This document shows positions 42,135 through 51,367 of a stretch of 64,000 nucleotides of DNA, in pieces; the stretch's first letter is position 1, and every line of letters starts with the position of its first letter. Under the pieces are notes generated by a model. The model worked only from the letters and a program-made list of their open reading frames with translations. It was not told where the DNA came from and ran no database searches. The stretch covers positions 1 through 64,000 of the forward strand of contig JACPPJ010000030.1 in the NCBI GenBank assembly GCA_016191085.1. Reading direction: 5' to 3'. This DNA is from Acidobacteriota bacterium (GTDB taxonomy: Bacteria; Acidobacteriota; Terriglobia; 2-12-FULL-54-10). Made by a program: the position numbers and the translations under genes.

Positions 42135-42425
42135 ATACCGCCATTTCAGAAAAAGACGAGTGGGAACTGCGGTTCTACGCGCTCCCGCTCGAATGGAAAT
42201 ACGTTCCTCCAGATACACCTGGCGTACCATCGCCGCCGCCGGCGAATATCGGCGTTCTGGTCCTTACTCCAATAACTTGCGTGCTTTGCATGGCTTGCCA
42301 GCACGGCAACGGCGAGAGCTTCTTTGGCACGGGTTTTGCTTTCTGTGACAACGCGCGACTACGCTGCATGAGCACCACTCATGTCCAGTGGCGGGGTAGT
42401 TCCGAGCCGCACAATGGAGGGGATC
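42135..42425. other. Gap before the exopolysaccharide locus
   Basis: No gene is supported in this stretch. It should contain the promoter of the exopolysaccharide locus, but no convincing -35/-10 pair was found. GGAGGGGATC directly before 42426 is the SD of the first gene. Confidence 0.35.
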
Positions 42426-43004
42426 ATGTACCGCAAACAGCTTTCCGTGGCGTTGTTCCTGCTGGCACTCTCGAGCTGGGGAGCGGAACAAAAGCCTGCT
42501 CCGGCCACGAGTCCAGCAAGCGGAGACGGCGAATACCGCATGGGACCAGAGGACGTGATCCAAGTGTGGGTATGGAAAGAGCCCGATCTGTCGACCACCG
42601 CCGTGGTGAGACCGGACGGCAAGCTGTCGCTGCCTCTCATCGGTGAACTCGACGCCAAAGGCCGGACCGCCACCCAACTGCAGGGGGAAGTGAAAACAAA
42701 GCTGGCTACATACATCGCTGAACCCGTGGTCACGGTAATCGTGAGGGAGATCAATTTCCCGAAGATTTCCGTGCTTGGCCAGGTTCACAAGCCGGACGTC
42801 TACAAGATCCGGCAGAAAACGACTGTGCTGGATGCTATCGCATTGGCCGGAGGGTTCACGGATTTCGCCAAGCGTGACAAGGTCGTGGTCATCCGGAACA
42901 CGGCGTCGCGCCCACAGCGCATCCAGATTGATTTGAAGCGCCCAGACGAAGATCGCAAGGGGGCTTTCTACCTGGAGCCTTCCGACACGGTTTACGTGCA
43001 GTAA
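42426..43004 (+). CDS. Polysaccharide export protein (Wza-like, periplasmic)
   Basis: A 192-residue outer polysaccharide export (OPX) family protein. The signal peptide is about residues 1-20 (KQLSVALFLLALSSWGAEQ), without a lipobox Cys. The Poly_export domain begins YRMGPEDVIQVWVWKEPDLS and runs through VRPDGKLSLPLIGELDAKG. An SLBB-like domain follows (ISVLGQVHKPDVYKI, TVLDAIALAGGFTDFA). It is short, lacking the long barrel C-terminus of Wza, so it belongs to the short OPX class that needs a separate outer-membrane partner; the barrel protein at 43501 is a candidate. GGAGGGG precedes the ATG. First gene of the locus. Confidence 0.9.
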   Translation: MYRKQLSVALFLLALSSWGAEQKPAPATSPASGDGEYRMGPEDVIQVWVWKEPDLSTTAVVRPDGKLSLPLIGELDAKGRTATQLQGEVKTKLATYIAEPVVTVIVREINFPKISVLGQVHKPDVYKIRQKTTVLDAIALAGGFTDFAKRDKVVVIRNTASRPQRIQIDLKRPDEDRKGAFYLEPSDTVYVQ

Positions 43005-43048
43005 CCGGAAGTGATCAGCAGTGCCAATCGTCCAGCTGAGAAGGGCGA

Positions 43049-43504
43049 GTGAAACATCAGCGCAAAATCACGGTTCTGGTCTCTACTAATCACCCTGTTT
43101 TCCTGGATGGATTGAGAGTGATTCTCGGCTCGCATCCACAGATTCAGGTCCTGGGACAAGCGAAAGATCTCAGCGAAGCGGGAAGAAAAACTATTGAGCT
43201 GACACCTGACGTCCTCCTGCTCGACACCGCCGCTGCGGATGAGGGGGTCGCGGACGCGATCCGGAGAATGAAACAAGAGCACAAGGATTTGAAAATTATC
43301 GTGCTGTCGCTTGCAGGCGATGCTGTAATGCGCCACGTAAATACGAGAGAGGCGGCGCTCCTCAAACCGCGAACTTCAATGGCGGAACTGCTGCAGATGA
43401 TTTACGCCGTCGGATCCGTTCCTGCAGGCCGGCCATTGCCGGCAGCGAATCGCGCGCCAACGCCGCGCGAGAAGTCGCGCTCAGAAACGAGGAAAGTCGC
43501 ATGA
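43049..43504 (+). CDS. Stand-alone receiver-like protein with altered acidic pocket
   Basis: A 151-residue NarL-type receiver domain with no DNA-binding domain. The fold is clear (ITVLVSTNHPVFLDGLRVIL, PDVLLLDTAAADEGVADAI, LKIIVLSLAGDAVMRHV, ALLKPRTSMAELLQMIYA). The acidic DD pair before HPV is replaced by TN, while the acceptor-position Asp (LLLD), the Ser of VLSL and the Lys of LLKP remain. Magnesium binding, and so phosphorylation, is doubtful; it may act as a pseudo-receiver. The basic tail TPREKSRSETRKVA is probably disordered. The start is GTG 43049 with AAGGG upstream; its end overlaps the next gene (ATGA). Confidence 0.7.
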   Translation: MKHQRKITVLVSTNHPVFLDGLRVILGSHPQIQVLGQAKDLSEAGRKTIELTPDVLLLDTAAADEGVADAIRRMKQEHKDLKIIVLSLAGDAVMRHVNTREAALLKPRTSMAELLQMIYAVGSVPAGRPLPAANRAPTPREKSRSETRKVA

Positions 43505-44802
43505 AATCTGCAGTGCTGTTTCTCATTTTGACGGCCGTTTCGGCAGCCGCCTGGGCACAGGAACGCCGAAATGGCTTCGCATTCACTTCGCCATTGTTGT
43601 TGAGCGGCGGGGTCGAAGATCAATTGCTCGTTGGAAATCGTACCGTCAGCGACTCGACGGCTGTGTTTTCAGGTCCCACGCTCTCTCTGCTCAAAACAGC
43701 TCCGCGAACAGAATTCGAGCTGTCTTACACGCCGGAGTTTCAGATGTTCTCCGAGCATACCGACCTGAATGCCTGGAACCATGCGGCTGGGCTGCATTTC
43801 CAGTACCGGTTTACGCCGCGGCTATCGCTGAGCATTGATGATGGGTTGCTGCGAACGCAGGATCCCACGCGCGCGCTCGGCGAGACCGTTTTCCTGCTGC
43901 CCCGCGGCGATTTCCGCGAAAACGTTTTTGGGACTACTCTCGCCTACAGTCTGGCGCCGCGTTGGATGCTGAATTTCGGATATGCCAATACTGTTTCCGA
44001 TCTGCGCATCGAACAATCCACGCTGCCCATCATTTCCAAACAAATGGCCAATGTGGGCACGGTCGGCGTGGGCGGGTTGTTGAAGGCTCGACACCGGCTG
44101 TCGGCGACCTATTCACTGATTTCGTTTCGCGATCTCAGCGGAAGGGCCGGATCGCTGCAATCGCAGCCCGGCATCTCCGACCCGACACACAGCGGCGCGC
44201 TCACTTACAGATTCGGCAGAGAGCGCGGAATTGCGTTCGATGCATCGGCTGGCATAATGCGCGGCGGCATTCAATCGTACCTGGTTTCCGCAGGTGTGGA
44301 GAGACGCTGGCGCACCGTGATGTTGCGCGCCGCGTATGGCCGGGAGATTTCGGTTTTCCGCGGCCTTCTTCGCGTCGTTACAACCGGCGAGCTCACTCCC
44401 GCTTTGGGAGAGACTCGTTTGGCCAGCGGCGTTCTGCCGAGCAGCGTGTTGCAGCATGTCTCCATCAGGTTCCGTGAGAAGATTGGAAACCGATTTGGTA
44501 TCGATCTGCGTGCGTTGGCGGGGCGGAACGAATCCGCTTCAGAGTCTCGTCACGTAAACAGCCTTACCGGCCGGTTGCGGCTTTACTTCCGCATCACGCC
44601 CAGGGTTTCGGCGCTCGTTGGCGCCGAGTCTTACGACCAGAATTTCAACCAACTGCTGGGACGCGCATTGGAGCGCCGGCGGTACTACTCCGGCTTGCTG
44701 GTATCCCTCTCCCACCGCGCACAACCCATTGAGATCACTGCCGCTGAGCAACCGGGAGCCGATATCACCGCTGCTTGGCCGGAAGATTGGGGGAGGGAAT
44801 AG
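43501..44802 (+). CDS. Outer-membrane beta-barrel protein of the exopolysaccharide locus
   Basis: A 433-residue exported protein. The signal peptide is about 1-20 (KSAVLFLILTAVSAAAWAQ). The rest alternates amphipathic strands with aromatic ends (EFELSYTPEFQMFSEH, LHFQYRFTPRLSLSIDDGLL, WMLNFGYANTVSDLRIEQ, MLRAAYGREISVF, RLRLYFRITPRVSALVGAE), as in beta-barrel porin-like proteins. Position between the export protein and the Wzc-like kinase suggests it is the outer-membrane exit or a partner of the short OPX protein. The ATG overlaps the previous stop. Confidence 0.7.
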   Translation: MKSAVLFLILTAVSAAAWAQERRNGFAFTSPLLLSGGVEDQLLVGNRTVSDSTAVFSGPTLSLLKTAPRTEFELSYTPEFQMFSEHTDLNAWNHAAGLHFQYRFTPRLSLSIDDGLLRTQDPTRALGETVFLLPRGDFRENVFGTTLAYSLAPRWMLNFGYANTVSDLRIEQSTLPIISKQMANVGTVGVGGLLKARHRLSATYSLISFRDLSGRAGSLQSQPGISDPTHSGALTYRFGRERGIAFDASAGIMRGGIQSYLVSAGVERRWRTVMLRAAYGREISVFRGLLRVVTTGELTPALGETRLASGVLPSSVLQHVSIRFREKIGNRFGIDLRALAGRNESASESRHVNSLTGRLRLYFRITPRVSALVGAESYDQNFNQLLGRALERRRYYSGLLVSLSHRAQPIEITAAEQPGADITAAWPEDWGRE

Positions 44803-44804
44803 GA

Positions 44805-47084
44805 ATGTCGGCAGAGGAACCCGTAAAAGAAGTTTCGATCATCACCGTCTCCACGCTGATCCGAAAGCGCAGATGGACGATCATCATTACGTCCATCCTT
44901 GTGACGGCGGCGGTGGTGTATTACGCGATCACGGAGCCATCCACCTATCAAGCCGAAGCTTTGCTCAGCGCTGACGCGCCGCAGGTGGAGGAGATGATCA
45001 AGATGCCGTCCGCCCCCAATAATCCCGTAAACGTTGGGGAAAAACTATGGATGGTGCGGGAGAACCTGTTCAGCCCTACTGTGTTGGTGCCTTTGGTTAA
45101 GGAGTTCCAGCTCGATCGGAGATCGAACGACCTTTTGACGCGCTTAGAGACTAGCTGGAATAACCTCAACGCGCAAATCGGATTTCCCGCGCCTGTTGCG
45201 ACCGAACCGCAGCAGCGCGAAGAAATAACCATCGACAACCTGAAGAAAAAGATACACATCAAAGTCGAGGCGCCCGACGCATTCTCCATTGCGTTTCAGG
45301 ATGAAAGCCCAGAGCGATCCAGAGAGGTCACCAACCGGCTTGCCGATGCGCTGGTGCAGCGCACCTCCGCGACAATACATCAAAACGCCAACTTTGCCGC
45401 TGAATTTCTGAAGTCTGAGGTGCAGCGTGTGAAGGCCAAGCTCGACAGCCAAAACGCCGCCATCCAAGCGTATCAGGCTGTCAACACTGACGATTTGTCG
45501 ACGCGCATGGCTGCCGACCTCCGCACGATCGAGTCACAACAGGAAAAGATTCACGCGAAGACAGAACAAATCTCAAACGAGCAGGCACGCCGCACGGCTA
45601 TTGAGAAAGAGATCCAGGACCTGGAGAGCCGCGGCGCACTCGAGACCAGAGAAAACATGGCCGCTGAGACCCGGCTTCAGGAACTTCGGCTCAAGCTGAA
45701 GCAGCTTCAGGCCATGTATACGGATCAGCATCCGGAGCTTCGAAGCACCCAGAGCGAGATTCGCGATCTTGAAAAAGCCCTCGCGTCCGGAGCTAGCAAA
45801 GGCTCGACGCGTGGTGAACCATCAGCGGCGCAGATGCGTTATCTGGCGTTGAAGAGCGAGCTCGAGGCGACGACGCAACGTATTGACGCGCTTCGTAAAC
45901 AGCAGAATGACATGGTCGCGCAAATGGCGGTGTTCCGGCGAAAAGCAGAGTCGGCGCCTCGGAACGAGCGCAACGTGGCACAGCTCGTCCGCGATTATGA
46001 GCTCACGCGTACTCAATATCAGAACCTGCTGCAAAAGCAGACTGAGGCTCAGGTGAACGAGCGGCTCAATCGCGTGAATCAGAATTCTGTGTTCCGGGTG
46101 GTGCGGCGCGCTTCTATTCCGCTGGAGCCGTCAGGCCCGCACCGCGCTCGCCTGATGGTGATGGGCGTGGTTGCCGGTCTCGGCCTGGGTATGCTGTTCG
46201 CGTTCGTTGCTGAGCTCCGCGATTCCTCCTACGAGGATGCGGACGAGTTTCAGGAATCCGTTGATGTTCCGGTGCTCGCGACCATTCCGGCTATTCCCAT
46301 GGCGGACTCAACATCTCTCGCCCCGGCGCGGCGCGCTACCTTGCCTTCCAGCGGCGTAAGAACGCTGGACCTGGAAAAGACCACCACAAGACGTGCCGTG
46401 GTCACGCTCAACGATCCGCGCTCCATCGCCGCAGAGCAGTATGGAATGCTGGCCCTGGAGATCCGTCAGCGGTTGGGCAGAGACTCCTCTCGCGTGCTCG
46501 CAATTACAAGTGCTGCGGGAGGCGAAGGAAAGACGATTACTTCGCTGAACCTGAGCATAGCGCTGTCAAAGACCATGGAAGGCAAAGTCCTGCTGGTAGA
46601 CAGTGACCTGCGGAAACCCCGCATTCACGAGTGCGTGGGGTTCAAGCCGGACAAAGGGTTTGGCGATCTTCTCCAGCGGCCAGACGACGCTCTCGACTCG
46701 TACATACGCCGCGTGAACGGACTCGCCATCATTCCGGGCGGTAACGCGATCGAGGATCCGTTGCGCTACTTGGGTTCGGAGCGCTGCAATGCGCTATTCC
46801 AGCGCTTCCGGAAGCAGTTTGAATTCATCGTTGTGGACACGCCGCCCATTCTTCCTGTGGCCGACTCTCGAATGTTGTCGGGGTACGCTGATGGCGTGTT
46901 GATCGTAGTGCGCGCTAGGCACACCCGCCGTGAGCTGTTCAAGTACGCCATGCGCGGCTTCCGCGTGCCGAACCTCATCGGAGTGGTGCTAAACGGAGTG
47001 GACTACGAGAGATCACGCTATTCGGACGCTTACGAGTACTACACCAACGAGTATCTCGGGAGAGCGAGCAGGAAGAGGGCATAA
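44805..47084 (+). CDS. Wzc-like polysaccharide co-polymerase / BY-tyrosine kinase
   Basis: A 759-residue bacterial tyrosine kinase. A Wzz domain is flanked by two membrane helices (about 24-41, TIIITSILVTAAVVYY, and about 448-470, VMGVVAGLGLGMLFAFVAE), with a long periplasmic coiled coil between. The cytoplasmic kinase has Walker A SAAGGEGKTITSLNLS, Walker A' VLLVDSDLRKPRIHE and Walker B FEFIVVDTPPILPVADSRM. It ends in a tyrosine cluster (DYERSRYSDAYEYYTNEYLG), the autophosphorylation tail. It controls chain length and export. The start at 44805 has GGAGGGAATAGGA upstream; 44775 is less likely. Confidence 0.93.
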   Translation: MSAEEPVKEVSIITVSTLIRKRRWTIIITSILVTAAVVYYAITEPSTYQAEALLSADAPQVEEMIKMPSAPNNPVNVGEKLWMVRENLFSPTVLVPLVKEFQLDRRSNDLLTRLETSWNNLNAQIGFPAPVATEPQQREEITIDNLKKKIHIKVEAPDAFSIAFQDESPERSREVTNRLADALVQRTSATIHQNANFAAEFLKSEVQRVKAKLDSQNAAIQAYQAVNTDDLSTRMAADLRTIESQQEKIHAKTEQISNEQARRTAIEKEIQDLESRGALETRENMAAETRLQELRLKLKQLQAMYTDQHPELRSTQSEIRDLEKALASGASKGSTRGEPSAAQMRYLALKSELEATTQRIDALRKQQNDMVAQMAVFRRKAESAPRNERNVAQLVRDYELTRTQYQNLLQKQTEAQVNERLNRVNQNSVFRVVRRASIPLEPSGPHRARLMVMGVVAGLGLGMLFAFVAELRDSSYEDADEFQESVDVPVLATIPAIPMADSTSLAPARRATLPSSGVRTLDLEKTTTRRAVVTLNDPRSIAAEQYGMLALEIRQRLGRDSSRVLAITSAAGGEGKTITSLNLSIALSKTMEGKVLLVDSDLRKPRIHECVGFKPDKGFGDLLQRPDDALDSYIRRVNGLAIIPGGNAIEDPLRYLGSERCNALFQRFRKQFEFIVVDTPPILPVADSRMLSGYADGVLIVVRARHTRRELFKYAMRGFRVPNLIGVVLNGVDYERSRYSDAYEYYTNEYLGRASRKRA

Positions 47085-47090
47085 ACGGCC

Positions 47091-48479
47091 ATGATCAAGG
47101 TTTGGCGGTATTGGATCGTCCGACCGAAGGCTCTCTTCATTGCTTCCCAGGCGGCTCTGGTTGCAGCGTTATTGCTCATTGCAGTCTGGGTGCACCAATC
47201 CAGAGTATCGCGCCTGGAGTGGCGTGATCACGCCGGCTGGATGGCCCTGCTGCTGATACCGCAGCTTTGCTTTTATTTCAATGGACTGGAAACGCTCAGC
47301 CTTGCGCCTGACCGCAGGCTGTACGCGACAAAAGTGATCGCTGCGATGGGGCTGGGGCTGATCCTCACGGTTCCACTGTTTGTGCTGTTCCCATCGCTAT
47401 TCCCGGGCGTTCCCCAATCTGTAGCCGCAGTTCTGGTTTCCGCTCTCATGATCGTCGGACTGCGGCCATTGTTGCAGCTTGTGATCCGCCGCAAGAAGTT
47501 CGTGGAAGGTTTGTTGGTCTTGGGCACGGGCGATACGGCGCGGAAATTTTATACGGAGTTAGCCGGCGGCCGTAGACGCGGCAGGTACGCCTCATCGTCA
47601 GGTACACTGGCCGACCACGTCGATTGTCCGGAACCATTCGAAGATTCGGGGGAAGCAATCGGGTACGACAAGCTGCGCGAGATCACCGTGCGTGATCATA
47701 TATCGCGCATTGTGGTCACTGAACCAGGAGCCCACAGCGACGAAGCTCTCGCCGCAGCGCTGCTCGACTGTAAGCTGCGCGGGCTGGAGGTTGAGCACGC
47801 GATTGAGTCTTACGAGCGGCTGAACGATAAGGTATGGCTCGAGGCTTTGCACCCCGAGTGGCTGGTGTACTCCGAAGGCTTCCGGCCGTCTCGATACTAC
47901 CTTCGGTTCAAGCGAGTCTTCGATGCCACGTGCGCTCTGCTGCTGCTGATTGTGGCGGCGATTCCGTTTGCAATTATTTCGGTGTTGATCCGGTGGGATT
48001 CGGAAGGCCCCGTGCTTTTTCGCCAGGTCCGCGTGGGATTGAACGGCCGCCGATTCGTGCTCTATAAGTTCCGCACCATGAGACCCGACGCGGAGCACAA
48101 AACAGGGCCGGTGTGGGCCACCGAGAAGGACGACAGGGTCACGCGAGTCGGCAAGTACCTGCGTAAATTCCGGCTTGACGAGTTGCCTCAGATCTTTAAT
48201 GTCATTCGTGGCGAAATGAGTCTGGTCGGTCCCCGGCCCGAACGCCCGCACTTTGTGGAGTTGCTCAACAAGCATATCCGTTATTACAACCTGCGCCATT
48301 CCGTTAAACCGGGCATTACCGGTTGGGCTCAGGTCCTGTATCCCTATGGCGCTTCTGTTCAGGACGCTTACGAGAAGTTGCAGTATGACCTGTATTACGC
48401 AGAACACATGTCACTCGCATTGGATCTGCGGATTTTGTTTCGCACGGTGAAAGTTGTGTTGTTTGGACGTGGTCGTTAG
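47091..48479 (+). CDS. Exopolysaccharide-initiating sugar transferase (polyprenyl-phosphate sugar-1-P transferase)
   Basis: A 462-residue membrane enzyme that starts repeat-unit synthesis by moving a sugar-1-phosphate from UDP-sugar to undecaprenyl phosphate. Four N-terminal helices (for example AALVAALLLIAVWVH, GLGLILTVPLFVLF) are followed by a Rossmann-like middle part (GLLVLGTGDTARKFYTEL). The catalytic domain (about 270-462) has KRVFDATCALLLLIV, GPVLFRQVRVGLNGRRFVLY, KFRTM, KYLRKFRLDELPQIFNVIRG, SLVGPRPERP and KPGITGWAQV. It belongs to the EpsB/WbaP-type group. The ATG comes 6 nt after the preceding stop, without a good SD, so coupling is likely. Confidence 0.93.
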   Translation: MIKVWRYWIVRPKALFIASQAALVAALLLIAVWVHQSRVSRLEWRDHAGWMALLLIPQLCFYFNGLETLSLAPDRRLYATKVIAAMGLGLILTVPLFVLFPSLFPGVPQSVAAVLVSALMIVGLRPLLQLVIRRKKFVEGLLVLGTGDTARKFYTELAGGRRRGRYASSSGTLADHVDCPEPFEDSGEAIGYDKLREITVRDHISRIVVTEPGAHSDEALAAALLDCKLRGLEVEHAIESYERLNDKVWLEALHPEWLVYSEGFRPSRYYLRFKRVFDATCALLLLIVAAIPFAIISVLIRWDSEGPVLFRQVRVGLNGRRFVLYKFRTMRPDAEHKTGPVWATEKDDRVTRVGKYLRKFRLDELPQIFNVIRGEMSLVGPRPERPHFVELLNKHIRYYNLRHSVKPGITGWAQVLYPYGASVQDAYEKLQYDLYYAEHMSLALDLRILFRTVKVVLFGRGR

Positions 48480-48488
48480 GAGATCTGC

Positions 48489-49514
48489 ATGTTGCGATTT
48501 GCCGGGGTCGGCGGCGGGACGGGATTGTCAGTGCTGCTGCGGGGCCTGAAGGAGCTTTCCAATGGAGCCCACGCCGCTGCGCCGGATGGCGGCATTTCGA
48601 TGTCAGCCATCGTTTGCGTTTCCGACAACGGCGGCTCTACAGGTTATTTGCGCCAGAGCTTCCGCATGCCGGCGGTTGGAGATCTGAGGAACTGCCTCGT
48701 CGCATTGGCCGACGGCGACTCCACCATGGCTGAATTGTTTCAATACCGCTTTTCCGGCGGCAACGGCCTGGACGGACATTCGCTCGGCAATCTGATCGTG
48801 ACCGCTCTGTTCCAGTTGTCCGGCAGCTTGGCACAGGCTGTCGAGCTGGCCCAAACGGTTCTGGGGTCGCGAGGATGCGTACTGCCGGTGACGGAAACCG
48901 CGCCCTCGCTTTGCGCTGAGCTGCAATCGGGAAAGGTCATCCGCGGCGAGTCGCAGATCACTGCAGCGCGTGGCCGTATCAAAAAAGTTTGGCTCGACCC
49001 GGACAGCCCTCCGCCGGCCGCTGGAGTCTTGCAAGCGATCTCGTGCGCCGACGCCATCGTGTTGGGTCCCGGAAGTCTTTATACCAGCATCGTTCCAAAC
49101 CTCCTGGTTCGGGACGTCGCCGAAGCCGTACGTAAATCGCAAGCCGTGAAGATATTCGTCTGCAATCTCATGACGCAGCCCGGAGAGACCGATGGTATGA
49201 CGGCAGCGGCCCATCTCCGCGTGCTGCAACAGTACCTTGGTTTCGGAGGCGTCGACATATGCATTTTGAATGCCCAGCGGATGGAGCCCTCAACGGAGCA
49301 AGCCTACAGGGAACTGGGATCCGAACCGGTAACGTGGGATGAGGGGGAGTTAACCGATTTAGGAGCCATGCCTGTTGCAGCCGATATTTTGGCAGAAAGC
49401 CCCTGGAAACTCCGCCACGATTCATGCAAGCTCGCCCGTTTAGTCGTGACCCTTACATGTGGAATTCAGCGCGCTCGTGACATCTTTTCAGGTGAACCAA
49501 GCCTCGCGGTCTAG
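48489..49514 (+). CDS. glmR: GlmR/YvcK-family UDP-GlcNAc-binding regulator
   Basis: A 341-residue YvcK (CofD-like) protein. The N-terminal GVGGGTGLSVLLRGLKEL and VSDNGGSTGYLR are family signatures. Then come LPAVGDLRNC-type RMPAVGDLRNCLVALAD, GLDGHSLGNLIVTALF, VLGPGSLYTSIVPNLLV and FVCNLMTQPGETDGMTAA. In Bacillus subtilis GlmR binds UDP-GlcNAc and activates GlmS, feeding carbon to the envelope. Here it lies 11 nt before glmS, so the same regulatory pairing is encoded as a gene pair. AGGAG is 6 nt before the ATG. Confidence 0.9.
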   Translation: MLRFAGVGGGTGLSVLLRGLKELSNGAHAAAPDGGISMSAIVCVSDNGGSTGYLRQSFRMPAVGDLRNCLVALADGDSTMAELFQYRFSGGNGLDGHSLGNLIVTALFQLSGSLAQAVELAQTVLGSRGCVLPVTETAPSLCAELQSGKVIRGESQITAARGRIKKVWLDPDSPPPAAGVLQAISCADAIVLGPGSLYTSIVPNLLVRDVAEAVRKSQAVKIFVCNLMTQPGETDGMTAAAHLRVLQQYLGFGGVDICILNAQRMEPSTEQAYRELGSEPVTWDEGELTDLGAMPVAADILAESPWKLRHDSCKLARLVVTLTCGIQRARDIFSGEPSLAV

Positions 49515-49525
49515 AGGAGGGTCTC

Positions 49526-51355
49526 ATGTGCGGAATTGTGGGGTACATCGGCTGGCGGGAGCCGTCCGCGCTGCTGATTGACGGTCTCAGGCGCCTGGAA
49601 TACCGCGGCTATGACTCCTGCGGAATTGCGATCTTAGACAACGGAACACCGAGAGTGGTTCGCGCCGCCGGCAGAATTGCGAATCTGGAGAGCAAGGCGC
49701 AGAGTCTGCCATCGCGCGATCCCGGTGTGCGCTGTGGCATCGGCCATACTCGATGGGCGACGCACGGCAGGCCCAATGAAGAAAACGCGCACCCGCATCG
49801 CGATTGCTCCGGGCATTTTTTGGTAGCCCACAACGGCATCATCGAAAACTATCTCGAACTGAAACGTAAGCTGCTGGCCCACGGACATTTTTTGAGGACG
49901 GAGACCGACACGGAAGTGTTGCCGCATCTGATCGAATCGTATTTCACCGGCAACCTGGAACAAGCGGTGCAAGCGGCCTTGCGTGAAGTCGAAGGTGTCT
50001 ATGCCCTAGTCGCGATCTCGACACACGACAAAGGTAAAGTTGTCGCGGCTCGCAAAGGCCCCCCTATTGTTTTAGGATTAGGCCAGCACGAAAACTTTGT
50101 GGCGTCGGATATTCCCGCGCTCCTTCCCTATACTCGTCAGATCGTATTTCTCGATGACGGCGAGATCGCCGTGGTGCATGAAAATTCCGTGGACCTGCTG
50201 GACAAGAAAGGCTGCGCCGTGTCGCGAACCGCGCAACACATCCCCTGGAGTGCGGAAATGGCACAGAAAGAGGGATATGCGCATTTCATGCTGAAGGAAA
50301 TGTTCGAGCAACCCCGTGCCATCCGTGACACGTTGTGCGGGAGGGTTACGGCGGCGGGTGTCACGCTTGAAAACGAATTGAATCTCCCCGGCGATGCGGC
50401 ATTGGATCGGCTGCATATAGTCGCCTGTGGCACCTCGCTGCACGCTGGGCTGGTCGGGAAATTTCTAGTCGAGTCCATGTCAGGCCTGCCAGTCGAGATT
50501 GATTATGCGTCCGAGTTCCGATATCGCAATCCGCGGCTCGGCCGGAAAAGCATGGTCGTGGCGATCAGCCAATCCGGAGAAACGGCAGACACGCTGGCGG
50601 CGTTGCAGGAAGCGCGTGACAAGGGCGCGTTTCTGATGTCCATCTGCAATGTGATTGGCAGCATGGCGGCGCGCCAGTCGGACACCGTGCTGTATACGCG
50701 CGCGGGTCCCGAGATCGGCGTGGCGGCGACAAAGACTTTCACGACTCAAATCGTGGCTCTGTACTTGTTGGCTCTCGCGCTTGGACGCCGCAACGGCTTT
50801 CTCTCTGACGAAGAAATCTCGCGCCGCGTGCGCATGTTGACTGCACTGCCCGACCAAATGGAGAAAATCTTCGAACAGAACGGCGAGATTCACAAACTAG
50901 GAGAGCGGTTCTGTTCCTACGGAAATTTTCTGTACCTGGGACGTGGGATTAATTTCCCCATAGCCATGGAAGGAGCGCTAAAGCTGAAGGAGATTTCCTA
51001 CATTCACGCCGAAGGCTACGCTGCCGGCGAGATGAAGCATGGTCCCATCGCGCTCATCAACCGGTTGATGCCGGTGGTGGCGCTGGCGCCTCGCGATCAG
51101 CTATATCCCAAGATGCTCGGAAACGTGGAGGAAGTGAAGGCGAGAGACGGTATGGTTCTGGCCGTCACAACGGTCGGAGACCAGCAAATCGCGCATAAGG
51201 CTGACAGCACCATATTCATTCCGGAGAGCGATCCCTCGCTATACCCGCTGCTGACCGTGGTGCCGCTGCAACTGCTTGCGTACCACATCGCGGTTCTCCG
51301 CGGTTGCGACGTTGATAAGCCTCGGAATTTGGCCAAAAGCGTGACGGTGGAATAG
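49526..51355 (+). CDS. glmS: Glutamine-fructose-6-phosphate aminotransferase
   Basis: A 609-residue complete GlmS, which makes glucosamine-6-phosphate from fructose-6-phosphate and glutamine. The amidotransferase nucleophile is Cys2 (MCGIVGYIG), with LRRLEYRGYDSCGIAI, GHTRWATHGRP and HNGIIENY. Two SIS isomerase domains follow (ACGTSLHAGLVGKFLVES, VVAISQSGETADTLAALQE, and YLGRGINFPIAMEGALKLKE). The C-terminal loop is DVDKPRNLAKSVTVE. GAGGAGGG lies about 5 nt before the ATG. With only 11 nt upstream there is no room for a glmS ribozyme, so control by the adjacent GlmR is more plausible. Confidence 0.96.
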   Translation: MCGIVGYIGWREPSALLIDGLRRLEYRGYDSCGIAILDNGTPRVVRAAGRIANLESKAQSLPSRDPGVRCGIGHTRWATHGRPNEENAHPHRDCSGHFLVAHNGIIENYLELKRKLLAHGHFLRTETDTEVLPHLIESYFTGNLEQAVQAALREVEGVYALVAISTHDKGKVVAARKGPPIVLGLGQHENFVASDIPALLPYTRQIVFLDDGEIAVVHENSVDLLDKKGCAVSRTAQHIPWSAEMAQKEGYAHFMLKEMFEQPRAIRDTLCGRVTAAGVTLENELNLPGDAALDRLHIVACGTSLHAGLVGKFLVESMSGLPVEIDYASEFRYRNPRLGRKSMVVAISQSGETADTLAALQEARDKGAFLMSICNVIGSMAARQSDTVLYTRAGPEIGVAATKTFTTQIVALYLLALALGRRNGFLSDEEISRRVRMLTALPDQMEKIFEQNGEIHKLGERFCSYGNFLYLGRGINFPIAMEGALKLKEISYIHAEGYAAGEMKHGPIALINRLMPVVALAPRDQLYPKMLGNVEEVKARDGMVLAVTTVGDQQIAHKADSTIFIPESDPSLYPLLTVVPLQLLAYHIAVLRGCDVDKPRNLAKSVTVE

Positions 51356-51367
51356 GGGTTAGGAGTA

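Noticed and set aside
49500-49526. A glmS ribozyme upstream of glmS
   Set aside because: Only 11 nt separate glmR and glmS, far too little for the ribozyme, and no matching sequence is seen.
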